A DNA stretch of 64,000 bases from SIG459 sp045538735 (GTDB taxonomy: Bacteria > Bacillota > Clostridia > Oscillospirales > Oscillospiraceae): the NCBI GenBank assembly GCA_045538735.1, contig JAZSRY010000004.1, positions 3,325 through 67,324 of the forward strand, read 5' to 3'. How positions within the stretch are numbered: the stretch's first letter is position 1; each line of letters starts with the position of its first letter. Both the position numbers and the translations under genes were made by a program. This document shows positions 17,059 through 26,369 of this stretch, in pieces. Below the pieces are notes generated by a model, which searched no databases, was not told the origin of the DNA, and saw only the letters and a program-made list of their open reading frames with translations.

Positions 17059-19028
17059 TGGCAATAGTCAGAATGCAGAAGCTCCATCTGCTGGCCGCCC
17101 GAAGCCGTAAGGAAGAGATTCTCACCGAACTGATGCTTCTGGGCTGCGCCGAGATAAAGGAGCAGAGCGAACTGCTTTCCGACCCGAGATTGGCCGCCAT
17201 ACTCACTCGGGAGAAAAGCGCACTTCCCGCTCTGCGGCAGGAAAAGGCGCTTTTTGGCGACGCAGTGAAGCTCTTGGATAAATATGCCCCTGATCCTCCG
17301 CCTCTCCTTTCCGCAAAGCCCGTTGTCTCCGAATCCGAGTTTATGGATGAGGGCAGGCTGGACGAAAGCAGAGAGATAGCTAAGAAAATAGTGGAGCTGG
17401 ATGAATCCATCCGCAACCACTATCTGGAGGAGGGCAACTGCGGCACTCTTACCGAGGTGCTGCGGCCCTGGAAAAAATTTAATGTTCCCCTTGAATACAG
17501 CGGCAGCGCCCATGTGGGCATGAAGCTGGGTACCATCCCCACTGTGTCGGACTTCGAGGGAATGAAGGCCGAACTCAGTGACAAGGTTCCCGAAACGGAA
17601 ATCACGGAGGTCTCTTCCGATGAGCATACCCGCTTCCTTTGCCTGTTTTACTACAGAGAGTGCGAGGAAAAGGTTATGGAAGTTCTCCATTCCTACGGCT
17701 TTGCTGTTCCTCCCTTTGGAAATGTGGAGGGCACAGCTGCAGAGAACCTTGCCGCCCTTAAGGAAAAGCTCCGCAAGATCCGTCTGGAGCGCGCTTTGGA
17801 CGAGACCCATCTTGTCTCCTTTGCGGAGGACCGCCGGAGACTGCAGGAGGCTTTTGACCTGGCAAGCACCCGCGAAGCAAGAGCTGAGGCCATGGAAAAT
17901 CTGGCCTGCACCGAAAGTATGGTGTGCCTTGACGCATGGGTGACCGAGCCTGAGCATGAAAAGCTTGTTGAAATTCTTGAGAAATTCGACTGCGCCTATA
18001 TGTTCGATGAGCCTGGCGAGGAGGAATATCCTCAGGTACCTGTCCAGCTGAAGAACAATTTCTTCACCAAGGGACTGAATATGGTAACCAATATGTATTC
18101 TCTGCCTCAGTACGGAACAGTTGACCCCAACCCCCTGATGGCGCCCTTCTTCATAGTCTTCTTCGGACTGATGATGGCGGATATGGGCTATGGTCTTCTG
18201 ATGATTGCGGCATCTCTCATCGCCATGAGCAAGATGAAACCCAAGGACGGAATGCTCCATTTCTGCAACCTGCTTCTTTGGGGCGGAATTTCCACCTTCG
18301 TTATGGGCGCTCTCACCGGAGGCTTCTTTGCCGACGCACCCTACCAGCTTGTGCATATGTTCAATCCCGAAAGCACATGGCAGGGTCTGCCCGCTCTCTT
18401 CAGTCCCCTGAATGACACCATTCTTGTTCTCGCAGGCTCCATCGTTCTGGGCTTCATCCACCTGAATACCGGTCTTGCTATCAGCTTCGTTCAGAAGGTG
18501 AAGCACGGAGATGTGCTTGGCGGAATCTTCTACGAGCTGCCCCTTTGGGTAATCTTTATCGGTGCGGGAATTATGGTTCTGGGCTCCAATCTTGTTTTCG
18601 GAATTGAAGGTCTGAAAACCGCGGGACTTGTGGTTCTCATTGTGGGCGCTGTGGCCCTGTTCTACGGCGGAACAAGAGGCAAGAAGGGACTTGGAAAAGT
18701 CACCTCCATCTTCGGAACGCTCTACAATGAGCTTACGGGCTGGTTCGGCGATCTGCTTTCCTACTCCCGTATCATGGCTCTGATGCTGGCCGGCAGCGTT
18801 ATCGGTCAGGTTTTCAACACCATAGCCGCCATGTTCGGCAAGATATTCCTGTTTATAATTATATTTATCATAGGTCATGTGCTTAACTTTGCACTGAACC
18901 TTTTGGGCTGCTATGTCCATACTCTCCGTCTCCAGTGCCTTGAGTACTTCGGAAAGTTCTATACCGACGGCGGCAGACCCTTCAAACCCCTGAAAATCAA
19001 ATCCAAATACGTTGAAGTCAGCAAATAA
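17058..19028 (+). CDS. ntpI: V-type ATP synthase subunit I (a-type)
   Basis: 656 residues. The N-terminal cytoplasmic half (about 1-340) is largely coiled coil and binds the stalks. The C-terminal half carries the membrane helices, with the hallmark MAPFFIVFFGLMMADMGYGL near 365-385 and GDLLSYSRIMALMLAGSVIGQVF near 564-587. Arg571 in YSRIMAL is the conserved arginine facing the proteolipid ring glutamate and is essential for ion movement. The subunit forms the ion half-channels between stator and K ring. Confidence 0.93.
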   Translation: MAIVRMQKLHLLAARSRKEEILTELMLLGCAEIKEQSELLSDPRLAAILTREKSALPALRQEKALFGDAVKLLDKYAPDPPPLLSAKPVVSESEFMDEGRLDESREIAKKIVELDESIRNHYLEEGNCGTLTEVLRPWKKFNVPLEYSGSAHVGMKLGTIPTVSDFEGMKAELSDKVPETEITEVSSDEHTRFLCLFYYRECEEKVMEVLHSYGFAVPPFGNVEGTAAENLAALKEKLRKIRLERALDETHLVSFAEDRRRLQEAFDLASTREARAEAMENLACTESMVCLDAWVTEPEHEKLVEILEKFDCAYMFDEPGEEEYPQVPVQLKNNFFTKGLNMVTNMYSLPQYGTVDPNPLMAPFFIVFFGLMMADMGYGLLMIAASLIAMSKMKPKDGMLHFCNLLLWGGISTFVMGALTGGFFADAPYQLVHMFNPESTWQGLPALFSPLNDTILVLAGSIVLGFIHLNTGLAISFVQKVKHGDVLGGIFYELPLWVIFIGAGIMVLGSNLVFGIEGLKTAGLVVLIVGAVALFYGGTRGKKGLGKVTSIFGTLYNELTGWFGDLLSYSRIMALMLAGSVIGQVFNTIAAMFGKIFLFIIIFIIGHVLNFALNLLGCYVHTLRLQCLEYFGKFYTDGGRPFKPLKIKSKYVEVSK

Positions 19029-19043
19029 GGAGGAAAAATAAAA

Positions 19044-19541
19044 ATGGAATTTGTCAATGCTCTTATGAATGGTCAGTTTACCGGCCTTGCAATAGGTCTT
19101 CTCGGCTCCGGCCTTGCTGCCTGCCTTGCAGGCGCAGGCTCCGCACGCGGCACCGGCGTTGCCGGTGAAGCAGGCGCAGGTCTTCTCACTCAGGATCCTT
19201 CCAAGTTTGGTAAGGTTATGATTCTCCAGCTCATCCCCGGTACTCAGGGTCTCTACGGTCTGGTTGTTTGGTTCTTCGCCATCATGCAGATGGGCGTTCT
19301 GGACGGAAGCGCACTTAACCTCAGCTTCATCGACGGCTGCCGCTACTTCGCAGCCTGCCTGCCCATGGCAATCGGCGGCGGTATCTCTGCAGTTGCACAG
19401 GGCAAGGTTGCCGCTTCTTCCATCAACATTCTCGCAAAGAAGCCCGACCACTGGTCCAAGGGTATGATCCTCTGCATCACCGTTGAGTTCTACGCAATCC
19501 TTTCTCTGCTTGCATCCATGCTGATGCTCCTCAACATCTGA
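19044..19541 (+). CDS. ntpK: V-type ATP synthase proteolipid subunit K with Na+-site residues
   Basis: 165 residues: two tandem helical hairpins, four membrane helices, as in E. hirae NtpK (about 156 residues). The Na+-binding constellation described for NtpK can be placed: IPGTQGLYG (Ile64, Thr67, Gln68), AQGK (Gln119) and VEFYAILS (Glu148), matching Leu61, Thr64, Gln65, Gln110 and Glu139. Such a site usually marks Na+ rather than H+ coupling. GGAGGAAAAATAAAA precedes the ATG. High codon bias suggests strong expression, as needed for a multi-copy ring. Confidence 0.95.
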   Translation: MEFVNALMNGQFTGLAIGLLGSGLAACLAGAGSARGTGVAGEAGAGLLTQDPSKFGKVMILQLIPGTQGLYGLVVWFFAIMQMGVLDGSALNLSFIDGCRYFAACLPMAIGGGISAVAQGKVAASSINILAKKPDHWSKGMILCITVEFYAILSLLASMLMLLNI

Positions 19542-19571
19542 TAAGCCATAACTGATTAAGGCGGTAATAAA

Positions 19572-20171
19572 ATGAACGGAATTGAAAAAATAACCGCACG
19601 CCTCATACGCGATGCTCAGGCTGAGGTTGATGTTATCAAAGCCGAAGCCGATGCTCAGTGCGCCGCCATTGAGGCCGAATACGAGGCTAAGGCCGCTGAA
19701 GCCTACGAAAAGCGCATTGCAAAGGGCAAGGCCGACTGCGCCACCCGCAGCGAGCGTATGGCTGCAACTGCAGATATGGAGCAGCGCAAGGCTCTCCTCG
19801 CTTTCAAGCAGGAAATGGTGAGCGAGGCTTTTGAAAAGGCTGCCGAGGCGGTGGCATCTCTCCCCAGAGAGAAATACATTGAGTTTTTTGCCTCTTTGGC
19901 TGCTGAGGCTGCCATAAGCGGCAAGGAAAAGCTGCTGTTTTCCGAAAATGACAAGGCTGATACCGGTGCCGAGATAGTCAGCGCCGCCAACGCACTGCTT
20001 GCCGCAAAGGGCAAGACTGCCGAGATGAGCCTTGCGGAGGAAACCGTTGAGGTTTCCGGCGGATTCATTATGCGCAGCGGCAATATCGAGGTTAACTGCA
20101 CTGCCGAAACTCTGGTGCAGCTTACCCGTTCTTCCCTCTCCTCTCAGGTGGCGGAAATACTCTTTTCTTGA
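19572..20171 (+). CDS. ntpE: V-type ATP synthase subunit E
   Basis: 199 residues. The N-terminal half (about 10-100) is a long Ala/Glu/Lys coiled coil. The C-terminal globular part ends in GGFIMRSGNIEVNCTAETLVQL, the usual E-subunit signature. It forms the peripheral stalk with the G/H-like subunit at 16744 and holds the catalytic head static. A 30-bp gap separates it from ntpK. Confidence 0.9.
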   Translation: MNGIEKITARLIRDAQAEVDVIKAEADAQCAAIEAEYEAKAAEAYEKRIAKGKADCATRSERMAATADMEQRKALLAFKQEMVSEAFEKAAEAVASLPREKYIEFFASLAAEAAISGKEKLLFSENDKADTGAEIVSAANALLAAKGKTAEMSLAEETVEVSGGFIMRSGNIEVNCTAETLVQLTRSSLSSQVAEILFS

Positions 20172-20188
20172 TTTTAGGAGGTAAGGAT

Positions 20189-21187
20189 TTGGCTGACCTC
20201 AAAAAATGCGATAGCAGCAATTATCTTTTCCTGACCGCTATGCTCCGCGCCCGTGAGGCAAGCATGCTGGGCAGCGATAAGCTGGAGCGCATTCTCACCG
20301 CACCCAGCTTTGCCGAAGCCTGCGCCGTCGCCCACGACAGCGGCTATCCCGATATGAACGGTATGAGCGTGCGCGAGGTGGAGGATGCACTCTCCGCCCA
20401 CCGCAGGGAAGAAATTGAGGATGTGGCCCTCATAGTTCCCGACAGGGAGCTTGTGGACCTGTTCCGACTGAAATATGATTATCATTCTGCCAAGGTCATG
20501 GTAAAGTCCGATGGCGTGAGCAAGCAGCTTCTCTCCTTCGAGGGGCGCGTTGAAGCCGCGGAATTTCTGAAGGCCTTTGCAAAAAACGAGCTTGTTATGC
20601 TTCCCGTTGCACTGGCAGAGGCCATTGATGACGCAAAGCATATGCTTGCCCGAACCGGCAATCCCTGCCTTGCCGACCTGATTCTGGACCGCGCATATTT
20701 TGCTGAAATGAGTGCTCTTGCGGAAAAAGCGGAGCTGCCCTTTGCAAGAGATTATGTGCGTCTCATAATCGACAGCACCAACCTCAAGGTTCTCATCCGC
20801 TCCCGTATTGCGGGCAAGCGTCCCGAAATCGTGGGCGAGCTGCTTTTCGATGGAGGCAGTGTGCTTAAAGAAAGCCTCGTGGCCGCAGCGGAAAACGATG
20901 ACGAGATTATGCATCTGTTCACAGGGGCAGGTCTCGGAGATGCTGCGGAAAAGGGTCTGCTTGTTGCAAGCGGCGGCAGCATGACTGCTTTTGAGCTTGC
21001 CCTTGACAACAGCATTAACGAATACCTCTCCGATGCTATCCGTATCGGATTTGGCCCTGCAGCTGTTATCAGCTATCTGGCAGCGGTTGAAAACGAGGTA
21101 ATGGCCCTCAGAATAATATTGACGGGACGCATTATGGGCATCAGCACCGATGCGCTCCGGGGAAGGCTGCGTGAGAGTTATGTATAA
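20189..21187 (+). CDS. ntpC: V-type ATP synthase subunit C
   Basis: 332 residues from the TTG at 20189, which has AGGAGGT 6 nt upstream; an earlier in-frame TTG at 20168 lies upstream of that ribosome site and is rejected. The protein is almost all helical with no membrane segment. Features typical of the NtpC/AtpC V-subunit include YLFLTAMLRAREASML at the N-terminus, then FRLKYDYHSAKVMVK and SRIAGKRPE. It caps the K ring and connects it to the central shaft (D and F). The stop overlaps the next start by 8 bp. Confidence 0.9.
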   Translation: MADLKKCDSSNYLFLTAMLRAREASMLGSDKLERILTAPSFAEACAVAHDSGYPDMNGMSVREVEDALSAHRREEIEDVALIVPDRELVDLFRLKYDYHSAKVMVKSDGVSKQLLSFEGRVEAAEFLKAFAKNELVMLPVALAEAIDDAKHMLARTGNPCLADLILDRAYFAEMSALAEKAELPFARDYVRLIIDSTNLKVLIRSRIAGKRPEIVGELLFDGGSVLKESLVAAAENDDEIMHLFTGAGLGDAAEKGLLVASGGSMTAFELALDNSINEYLSDAIRIGFGPAAVISYLAAVENEVMALRIILTGRIMGISTDALRGRLRESYV

Positions 21188-21506
21188 GATCGCAGTAATA
21201 GGCGGCGCTGACAGCGTTATCGGCTTCAAGGCTCTTGGACTTGCCACATTTCCGGTGGATAGCCCCGAGAGTGCAAAGAAGGCGCTTCGCGCAGCCACAA
21301 AAGTGCAGGAAAACGGCGACGAATATGCCATCATCTATGTTGAAGAGACGGTGGCGCAGCATATGATGGAGGACATCAGCCGTTTTCAGGAAAAACCCAG
21401 CCCTGCCATAATCCTCATACCGGGCAGAGACGGTCCCATAGGTTTGGGACTGAGCGCCCTGAAGGAAGCAGTGGAGAAAGCCGTTGGTAGTGACATACTG
21501 GGTTAA
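21180..21506 (+). CDS. ntpG: V-type ATP synthase subunit F (NtpG in E. hirae naming)
   Basis: 108 residues from the ATG at 21180, which overlaps the end of ntpC. The opening MYKIAVIGGADSVIGFKALGL and the alternating alpha/beta pattern with IILIPGRDGP near residue 80 are typical of the small Rossmann-like F subunit that joins subunit D in the rotor shaft. A longer upstream frame exists but would extend further into ntpC and has a weaker site. Confidence 0.9.
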   Translation: MYKIAVIGGADSVIGFKALGLATFPVDSPESAKKALRAATKVQENGDEYAIIYVEETVAQHMMEDISRFQEKPSPAIILIPGRDGPIGLGLSALKEAVEKAVGSDILG

Positions 21507-21524
21507 ATAGTAGGAGGAAAATAA

Positions 21525-23288
21525 ATGAGCGGAAAAGTAATTAAAGTAGCGGGACCGCTGGTAGTAGCCGAGGGACTTTCCGACGCCAACGTATCTGACG
21601 TTGTCCGCGTTGGCCCTCAGCACCTTATCGGTGAGATACTGAACATGACCGGCGACCGCGCATCCATACAGGTATACGAAGAGACCACCGGCCTCGGCCC
21701 CGGCGCAGAGGTTGTAACCACCGGCGTTCCCCTCTCCGTTGAACTGGGACCCGGTATGCTGGAAGGCATCTATGACGGCATTCAGCGTCCTCTTACCGAG
21801 ATAAGAGAGCTCTGCGGCCACACCATCGCCCGCGGCATCACCGTGCCCGCACTGGACAGAGAAAAGAGATGGAGCTTCCATCCCAGCGTAAAGGTCGGCG
21901 ACATCCTTGTCCCCGGCGATGTTATCGGTACTGTTCAGGAAACCAGCGCAATTTTGCATAAGATCCTTGTCCCCGCAGGCAAGGGCGGCACCGTAAAGAG
22001 CATCGAAGAAGGCGACTTCACCGTTGAAGACACCGTCTGCGTTGTCGAGAATAAGGGCAAGGAAATTGCTCTCACCATGATGCAGAAGTGGCCTGTCCGC
22101 GTAGGCAGACCCTATGCAAAGAAGTTTGTTCCGGATAAGCCCCTCCAGAGCGGTCAGAGAATAGTTGACACTATGTTCCCCGTAGCAAAGGGCGGTACCG
22201 CAGCTATCCCCGGTCCTTTCGGCAGCGGCAAAACCGTTATGCAGCACGCACTTGCAAAGTGGTCCGACGTGGATATCGTGGTCTACATCGGCTGCGGCGA
22301 GCGCGGCAACGAGATGACCGACGTTCTGATGGAGTTCCCTGAACTCATCGACCCCCATACCGGCGAGCCTCTCATGAAGCGCACTGTGCTTATAGCCAAC
22401 ACCTCCGATATGCCCGTTGCAGCCCGTGAGGCCAGTATCTATACCGGCATCACCATCGCCGAGTATTTCAGAGATATGGGCTATGACGTTGCAGTTATCG
22501 CAGACTCCACCTCCCGTTGGGCAGAGGCCCTTCGTGAGATGTCCGGCCGTCTGGAAGAAATGCCCGGTGAAGAGGGCTATCCCGCTTACCTGGCTTCCCG
22601 TATCGCCCAGTTCTATGAGCGCGCAGGTGTAATCCAGTGCCTTGGCAGCGATGAGAGAAAAGGCTCCCTCACCGCCGTTGGCGCAGTTTCTCCTCCGGGC
22701 GGCGATATCTCCGAGCCTGTTTCTCAGGCAACCATGCGTATAACCAAGGTTTTCTGGGCTCTGGACTCCAGCCTCGCTTATGCCCGCCACTTCCCCGCCA
22801 TCAACTGGCTGAACTCCCACTCTCTGTATCTGGATTCTCTCAAGCCCTGGTATGAGAGCAATTATCCCGGCTTCATCGCCAACAGAGACAAGGCAATGGC
22901 CATTCTGCAGGAAGAAGCCAGCCTGAACGAAATCGTTCGTCTTGTCGGTGCAGACGCCCTTGCTCCCGCCGAGCAGCTGACCCTTGCAACCGCAAAGATG
23001 ATTCGCGAGGACTTCCTCCAGCAGAACTCCTTTGTGGATATAGACTCCTATTCTGAGACTGAGAGACAGTATCTGCTTATGGCAATGATTCTGGACTTCG
23101 AAGTTCAGGCAAGAGCCGCCATCGCACAGGGCGTTGAACTTGGAAAGATTCTCGCAATACCCGTAAGAGAAAAAATCGGCCGCGCAAAGAGTGTGCCCGC
23201 CGATGCATATAAGGCAGAATATGCCATTATGAAAGAAGAAATGAAGGCACAGATTGATGAGCTTTACCATGGAGGTGAGGAACTGTGA
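21525..23288 (+). CDS. ntpA: V-type ATP synthase catalytic subunit A
   Basis: 587 residues, full length for bacterial A subunits, with no intein. The Walker A loop GPFGSGKT is at residues 230-237. The bulge domain typical of A subunits lies between about 110 and 200. The catalytic-site glutamate region GERGNEM follows near 262. ADSTSRWAEALREMSGRLEEMPGEEGYPAY is the family signature near 330. It hydrolyses or makes ATP in the A3B3 head. GGAGGAAAATAA precedes the ATG. Confidence 0.97.
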   Translation: MSGKVIKVAGPLVVAEGLSDANVSDVVRVGPQHLIGEILNMTGDRASIQVYEETTGLGPGAEVVTTGVPLSVELGPGMLEGIYDGIQRPLTEIRELCGHTIARGITVPALDREKRWSFHPSVKVGDILVPGDVIGTVQETSAILHKILVPAGKGGTVKSIEEGDFTVEDTVCVVENKGKEIALTMMQKWPVRVGRPYAKKFVPDKPLQSGQRIVDTMFPVAKGGTAAIPGPFGSGKTVMQHALAKWSDVDIVVYIGCGERGNEMTDVLMEFPELIDPHTGEPLMKRTVLIANTSDMPVAAREASIYTGITIAEYFRDMGYDVAVIADSTSRWAEALREMSGRLEEMPGEEGYPAYLASRIAQFYERAGVIQCLGSDERKGSLTAVGAVSPPGGDISEPVSQATMRITKVFWALDSSLAYARHFPAINWLNSHSLYLDSLKPWYESNYPGFIANRDKAMAILQEEASLNEIVRLVGADALAPAEQLTLATAKMIREDFLQQNSFVDIDSYSETERQYLLMAMILDFEVQARAAIAQGVELGKILAIPVREKIGRAKSVPADAYKAEYAIMKEEMKAQIDELYHGGEEL

Positions 23289-24658
23289 TCAAAGAATACA
23301 GAACAATACATGAGGTCGTCAGTCCTCTTATGGTAGTAGAGCAGGTAGAGGGCGTCACCTATGACGAGCTCTGCGAGATCCAGCTTCCCAGCGGAGAAAT
23401 CCGCCACGGTAAGGTTCTGGAAGTAAACGGCGACAGAGCCGTAGTACAGCTCTATGAATCCGCAGCAGGCATCAACCTGCGCGACAGCAAGGTTCGCTTC
23501 CTTGGCCATCCTCTGGAGCTGGCAGTGAGCGAGGATATGCTGGGACGCGTATTCAACGGCATGGGCAAGCCCATTGACGGAGGCCCTGAAATGCTGGCTG
23601 AGGCTCATCTGGATATAAACGGCCTCCCCATGAACCCCGCAGCAAGAGCTTACCCCGCTGAGTTCATCCAGACCGGCGTTTCCACCATTGACGGTCTTAA
23701 CACCCTTGTCCGCGGTCAGAAGCTGCCCATCTTCTCCGGAAGCGGCCTGCCCCACAAGGAGCTTGCTGCCCAGATTGCCCGTCAGGCTAAGGTTCTGGGT
23801 GCCGACGATAAGTTCGCCGTTGTCTTTGCCGCAATAGGTATCACCTTCGAAGAGTCCGAATTCTTCGTTCAGGAGTTCAAGCGCACCGGCGCTATTGACA
23901 GAACTGTCCTTTTCTCCAACCTTGCAAACGAGCCCGCCGTTGAGCGTATCGCAACTCCCCGTATGGCGCTCACCGCAGCCGAGTATCTGGCATTCGAGAA
24001 GGATATGCATGTTCTTGTTATCCTTACCGACATTACCAACTATGCCGAAGCTCTCCGTGAGATTTCCGCCGCAAAGAAGGAAGTTCCCGGACGCCGCGGC
24101 TATCCCGGTTATCTCTATACCGACCTTGCAACCATGTATGAGCGTGCAGGCCGCCGCGTAGGCAAGGCCGGCTCCATCACCATGATTCCCATCCTCACCA
24201 TGCCCGAGGATGACAAGACCCATCCCATCCCTGACCTTACCGGCTACATCACCGAAGGTCAGATAATCCTCAACCGCGAGCTCTTCCGCAAGGGCATCGT
24301 TCCCCCCGTGGATGTTCTGCCCTCCCTGAGCCGTCTGAAGGATAAGGGTATAGGCGCAGGCAAGACCCGCGAGGACCACAGCGGTACCATGAACCAGCTG
24401 TTTGCTGCTTATGCGGCAGGTAAGGATGCCAAGGAGCTTATGACCATTCTGGGCGAAAGCGCACTGAGCGAGACCGACAAGCTTTATGCAAAGTTTGCCG
24501 AAGAGTTTGAAGAGCGCTATGTAAGCCAGGGCAATGAGACCAACCGCAGCATAGAGGAAACCCTTAACATCGGCTGGGAGCTGCTGAGCATACTTCCCAG
24601 AAGCGAGCTCAAGCGAGTAAAGGTAGAGCACATCGAGAAGTATATGCCCAAAGAGTAA
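23285..24658 (+). CDS. ntpB: V-type ATP synthase regulatory subunit B
   Basis: 457 residues from GTG, overlapping ntpA by 4 bp. It is homologous to the A subunit but lacks a Walker A lysine loop (GSGLPHKELAAQIARQ replaces it), as expected for the non-catalytic subunit. The family signature PSLSRLKDKGIGAGKTREDH is near residues 342-361. B alternates with A in the head and contributes the arginine finger at the interface. Confidence 0.96.
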   Translation: MIKEYRTIHEVVSPLMVVEQVEGVTYDELCEIQLPSGEIRHGKVLEVNGDRAVVQLYESAAGINLRDSKVRFLGHPLELAVSEDMLGRVFNGMGKPIDGGPEMLAEAHLDINGLPMNPAARAYPAEFIQTGVSTIDGLNTLVRGQKLPIFSGSGLPHKELAAQIARQAKVLGADDKFAVVFAAIGITFEESEFFVQEFKRTGAIDRTVLFSNLANEPAVERIATPRMALTAAEYLAFEKDMHVLVILTDITNYAEALREISAAKKEVPGRRGYPGYLYTDLATMYERAGRRVGKAGSITMIPILTMPEDDKTHPIPDLTGYITEGQIILNRELFRKGIVPPVDVLPSLSRLKDKGIGAGKTREDHSGTMNQLFAAYAAGKDAKELMTILGESALSETDKLYAKFAEEFEERYVSQGNETNRSIEETLNIGWELLSILPRSELKRVKVEHIEKYMPKE

Positions 24659-24670
24659 GGGGGAAGAAAC

Positions 24671-25330
24671 ATGCCAAAAACAGCGGTAACCCCCACAAGA
24701 ATGGTGCTCAACCAGCTTAAGGGACGCTTAAAGACCGCAACCCGAGGCCACAAGCTTCTCAAGGATAAACGCGATGAGCTGATGCGTCAGTTCATGGACG
24801 TTGTGAAGAAGAATAAAGAGCTTCGTCTGAGAGTTGAAGCAGGACTCACCGAGGCCTTCGGCGCACTGACCGTTGCCAGTGCGGTTATGAGCCCCGAGAT
24901 GCTGGAGCAGGCGCTGATGTATCCCCGCCAGAGCGTTGAGCTGGGAGTGGGCTTCAAAAACGTGATGAGCGTTAATGTGCCCGAATATACCTTCCGCACC
25001 CAGAACGCAGACCCCGGCGAGATATATCCCTACGGATTTGCTCAGACCAGCGGCGAGCTGGATATAGCGATGCAGAGCCTGAGCCGTGTTTTCGAGGATA
25101 TGCTGGAGCTGGCGCAGATTGAAAAGACAATGCAGCTTCTGGCGGAGGAGATTGAAAAGACCCGCCGCAGAGTTAATGCCCTTGAGTATGTCATGATTCC
25201 CGACATGAAGGAGAACATCAAGTTCATCACCATGAAGCTGGAAGAAAACGACCTGAGCACCAAGGTTCGCCTTATGAAGGTGAAGGAAATGGTCCTGCAG
25301 CAGGCCCACGATTTCAAATATCCCCAGTGA
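24671..25330 (+). CDS. ntpD: V-type ATP synthase subunit D
   Basis: 219 residues, starting after GGGGGAAGAAAC. The opening motif PTRMVLNQLKGRLKTATRGHKLLKDKRDEL and a C-terminal coil (RRRVNALEYVMIPDMKENIKFI near 170-190) are the paired helices of the central rotor shaft. It is the last gene of the operon. NtpH and NtpJ, found downstream in E. hirae, are absent here. Confidence 0.94.
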   Translation: MPKTAVTPTRMVLNQLKGRLKTATRGHKLLKDKRDELMRQFMDVVKKNKELRLRVEAGLTEAFGALTVASAVMSPEMLEQALMYPRQSVELGVGFKNVMSVNVPEYTFRTQNADPGEIYPYGFAQTSGELDIAMQSLSRVFEDMLELAQIEKTMQLLAEEIEKTRRRVNALEYVMIPDMKENIKFITMKLEENDLSTKVRLMKVKEMVLQQAHDFKYPQ

Positions 25331-25333
25331 TAA

Positions 25334-25376
25334 AAAACCCGACTTGTGTAAACATACAAGTCGGGTTTTCATTTTT
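25334..25376 (+). terminator. Terminator of the V-ATPase operon
   Basis: AAAACCCGACTTGT and ACAAGTCGGGTTTT form a 14-bp stem with an 8-nt loop, followed by TCATTTTTT. It is probably shared with the convergent CDF gene. Confidence 0.85.
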
Positions 25377-26293
25377 TAATGATGGTGGTGATGGTGGTGC
25401 CCGTGATGGTGCCCGTGGTGATGTCCGGGGCTTTCTTTTTCGTCAATATGACAGACTTTGTCGTGGCAGTTCTCGTCCTCGCCTTCAAGCTCAAGGGTGG
25501 AGTGGAAAATGCCCAGCTCCTTCAGCTTCTCGCGGACAAGAGCCTTGCACTGCTGACCCTTGGCGCTTGTAACGATATGCATGGTGGCATAGTTGTTTAT
25601 TCCGTCCAAACTCCAAATGTGGATATGGTGAACATCGCTGACGCACTCTATTTCGCAAAGACTTTCTCTCAGTTCATCAATGCAGATGCCCTCGGGTGAT
25701 TTTTCCAGGAAGAGGGAAAGGGCATCCTTCATATTGCGCAGGGCGTTGAAGCCGATGAAAAGGGCAATGGCAAGGGACAGAATGGGGTCAATGATAACGG
25801 CGTCCGTGAAGCGCATGATTATAGCGCCCAGCAAAACCGCCGCCCAGCCCAGAACATCCTCCAGCATGTGCAGACTGACAGCCTTCTGACTGTGAGACTC
25901 ACCGTGGCTTGTTATCAAAGCCGCAGCAAGATTGACCGCAAGACCGATAATGGCGAAGATTATCATGCCGCTGTAATTGACGGGGACGGGGTTTATAATT
26001 CTGTGAATGGCGTTATATATGACTATAAGTGAGCCTAAAAGCAGAATAAGATATGTTATAAGGCCGCCAAGGACAGAAAGACGTCCATAGCCGTAGGTGT
26101 ATTTTTCGTCGGGCTGCTTCCTGCTTTTCTTTTCGAGGAAAAATGCAAGGCCAATACTTGCTGCGTCGCCGAGGTCGTGAAGAGCGTCGGAAATAATTGC
26201 GACGCTGCCTGTAAAAATTCCGCCGAAGAATTCGAATATTGAAAAAGCCAGATTTAGTATAAAGGCTGTAAGAATTTTCTTTTCCGTTTTCAT
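25376..26293 (-). CDS. Cation diffusion facilitator metal exporter with His-rich tail
   Basis: 305 residues from the ATG at 26293, which has GGAGGG just upstream; a much longer in-frame extension runs through the divergent promoter region and is rejected. Six membrane helices are expected, with the CDF metal-site pattern SDALHDLGDA near residue 37 and HMLEDVLGW near 145 (HxxxD type). The cytoplasmic domain (about 205-280) has VHHIHIWSLDG. The protein ends in a His/Gly tail of three His blocks (three, three and seven residues), a likely Zn2+ or Ni2+ buffer. Members exchange Zn2+, Co2+, Cd2+ or Fe2+ for protons. A TetR gene is divergent. Confidence 0.9.
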   Translation of the reverse strand: MKTEKKILTAFILNLAFSIFEFFGGIFTGSVAIISDALHDLGDAASIGLAFFLEKKSRKQPDEKYTYGYGRLSVLGGLITYLILLLGSLIVIYNAIHRIINPVPVNYSGMIIFAIIGLAVNLAAALITSHGESHSQKAVSLHMLEDVLGWAAVLLGAIIMRFTDAVIIDPILSLAIALFIGFNALRNMKDALSLFLEKSPEGICIDELRESLCEIECVSDVHHIHIWSLDGINNYATMHIVTSAKGQQCKALVREKLKELGIFHSTLELEGEDENCHDKVCHIDEKESPGHHHGHHHGHHHHHHH

Positions 26294-26339
26294 GTTGCCC
26301 TCCATAGATAAAATCAGAACAATGAGTACGATACCGAAC

Positions 26340-26369
26340 TTGCTGTATACTATTTTATGTGATAAAATA
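26340..26369 (+). promoter_or_regulatory. TetR gene promoter with overlapping 19-bp palindromic operator
   Basis: TTGCTG (26340-26345) and TAAAAT (26363-26368) are 17 bp apart. A perfect inverted repeat TATTTTAT-GTG-ATAAAATA (26351-26369) covers the spacer and the -10. It lies in the divergent gap between the regulator and the CDF gene, the expected place for a TetR operator controlling both. Confidence 0.6.

Noticed and set aside
17055..19451. Very long open frame on the minus strand opposite the V-ATPase subunit I and K genes
   Set aside because: It lies antisense to two clear genes, lacks a ribosome site and its product is low in structure and rich in His/Cys/Gly. Strong codon bias in the real genes leaves few stops in this frame. 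Similar antisense frames at 21141-23270, 33588-35600, 36357-38294, 47972-49687 and 49735-51654 were dropped for the same reason.
25376..25430. Artificial His-tag or vector sequence at the end of the CDF gene
   Set aside because: The His/Gly tail is in frame with an intact family member and such tails are common natural metal-binding ends in CDF proteins.
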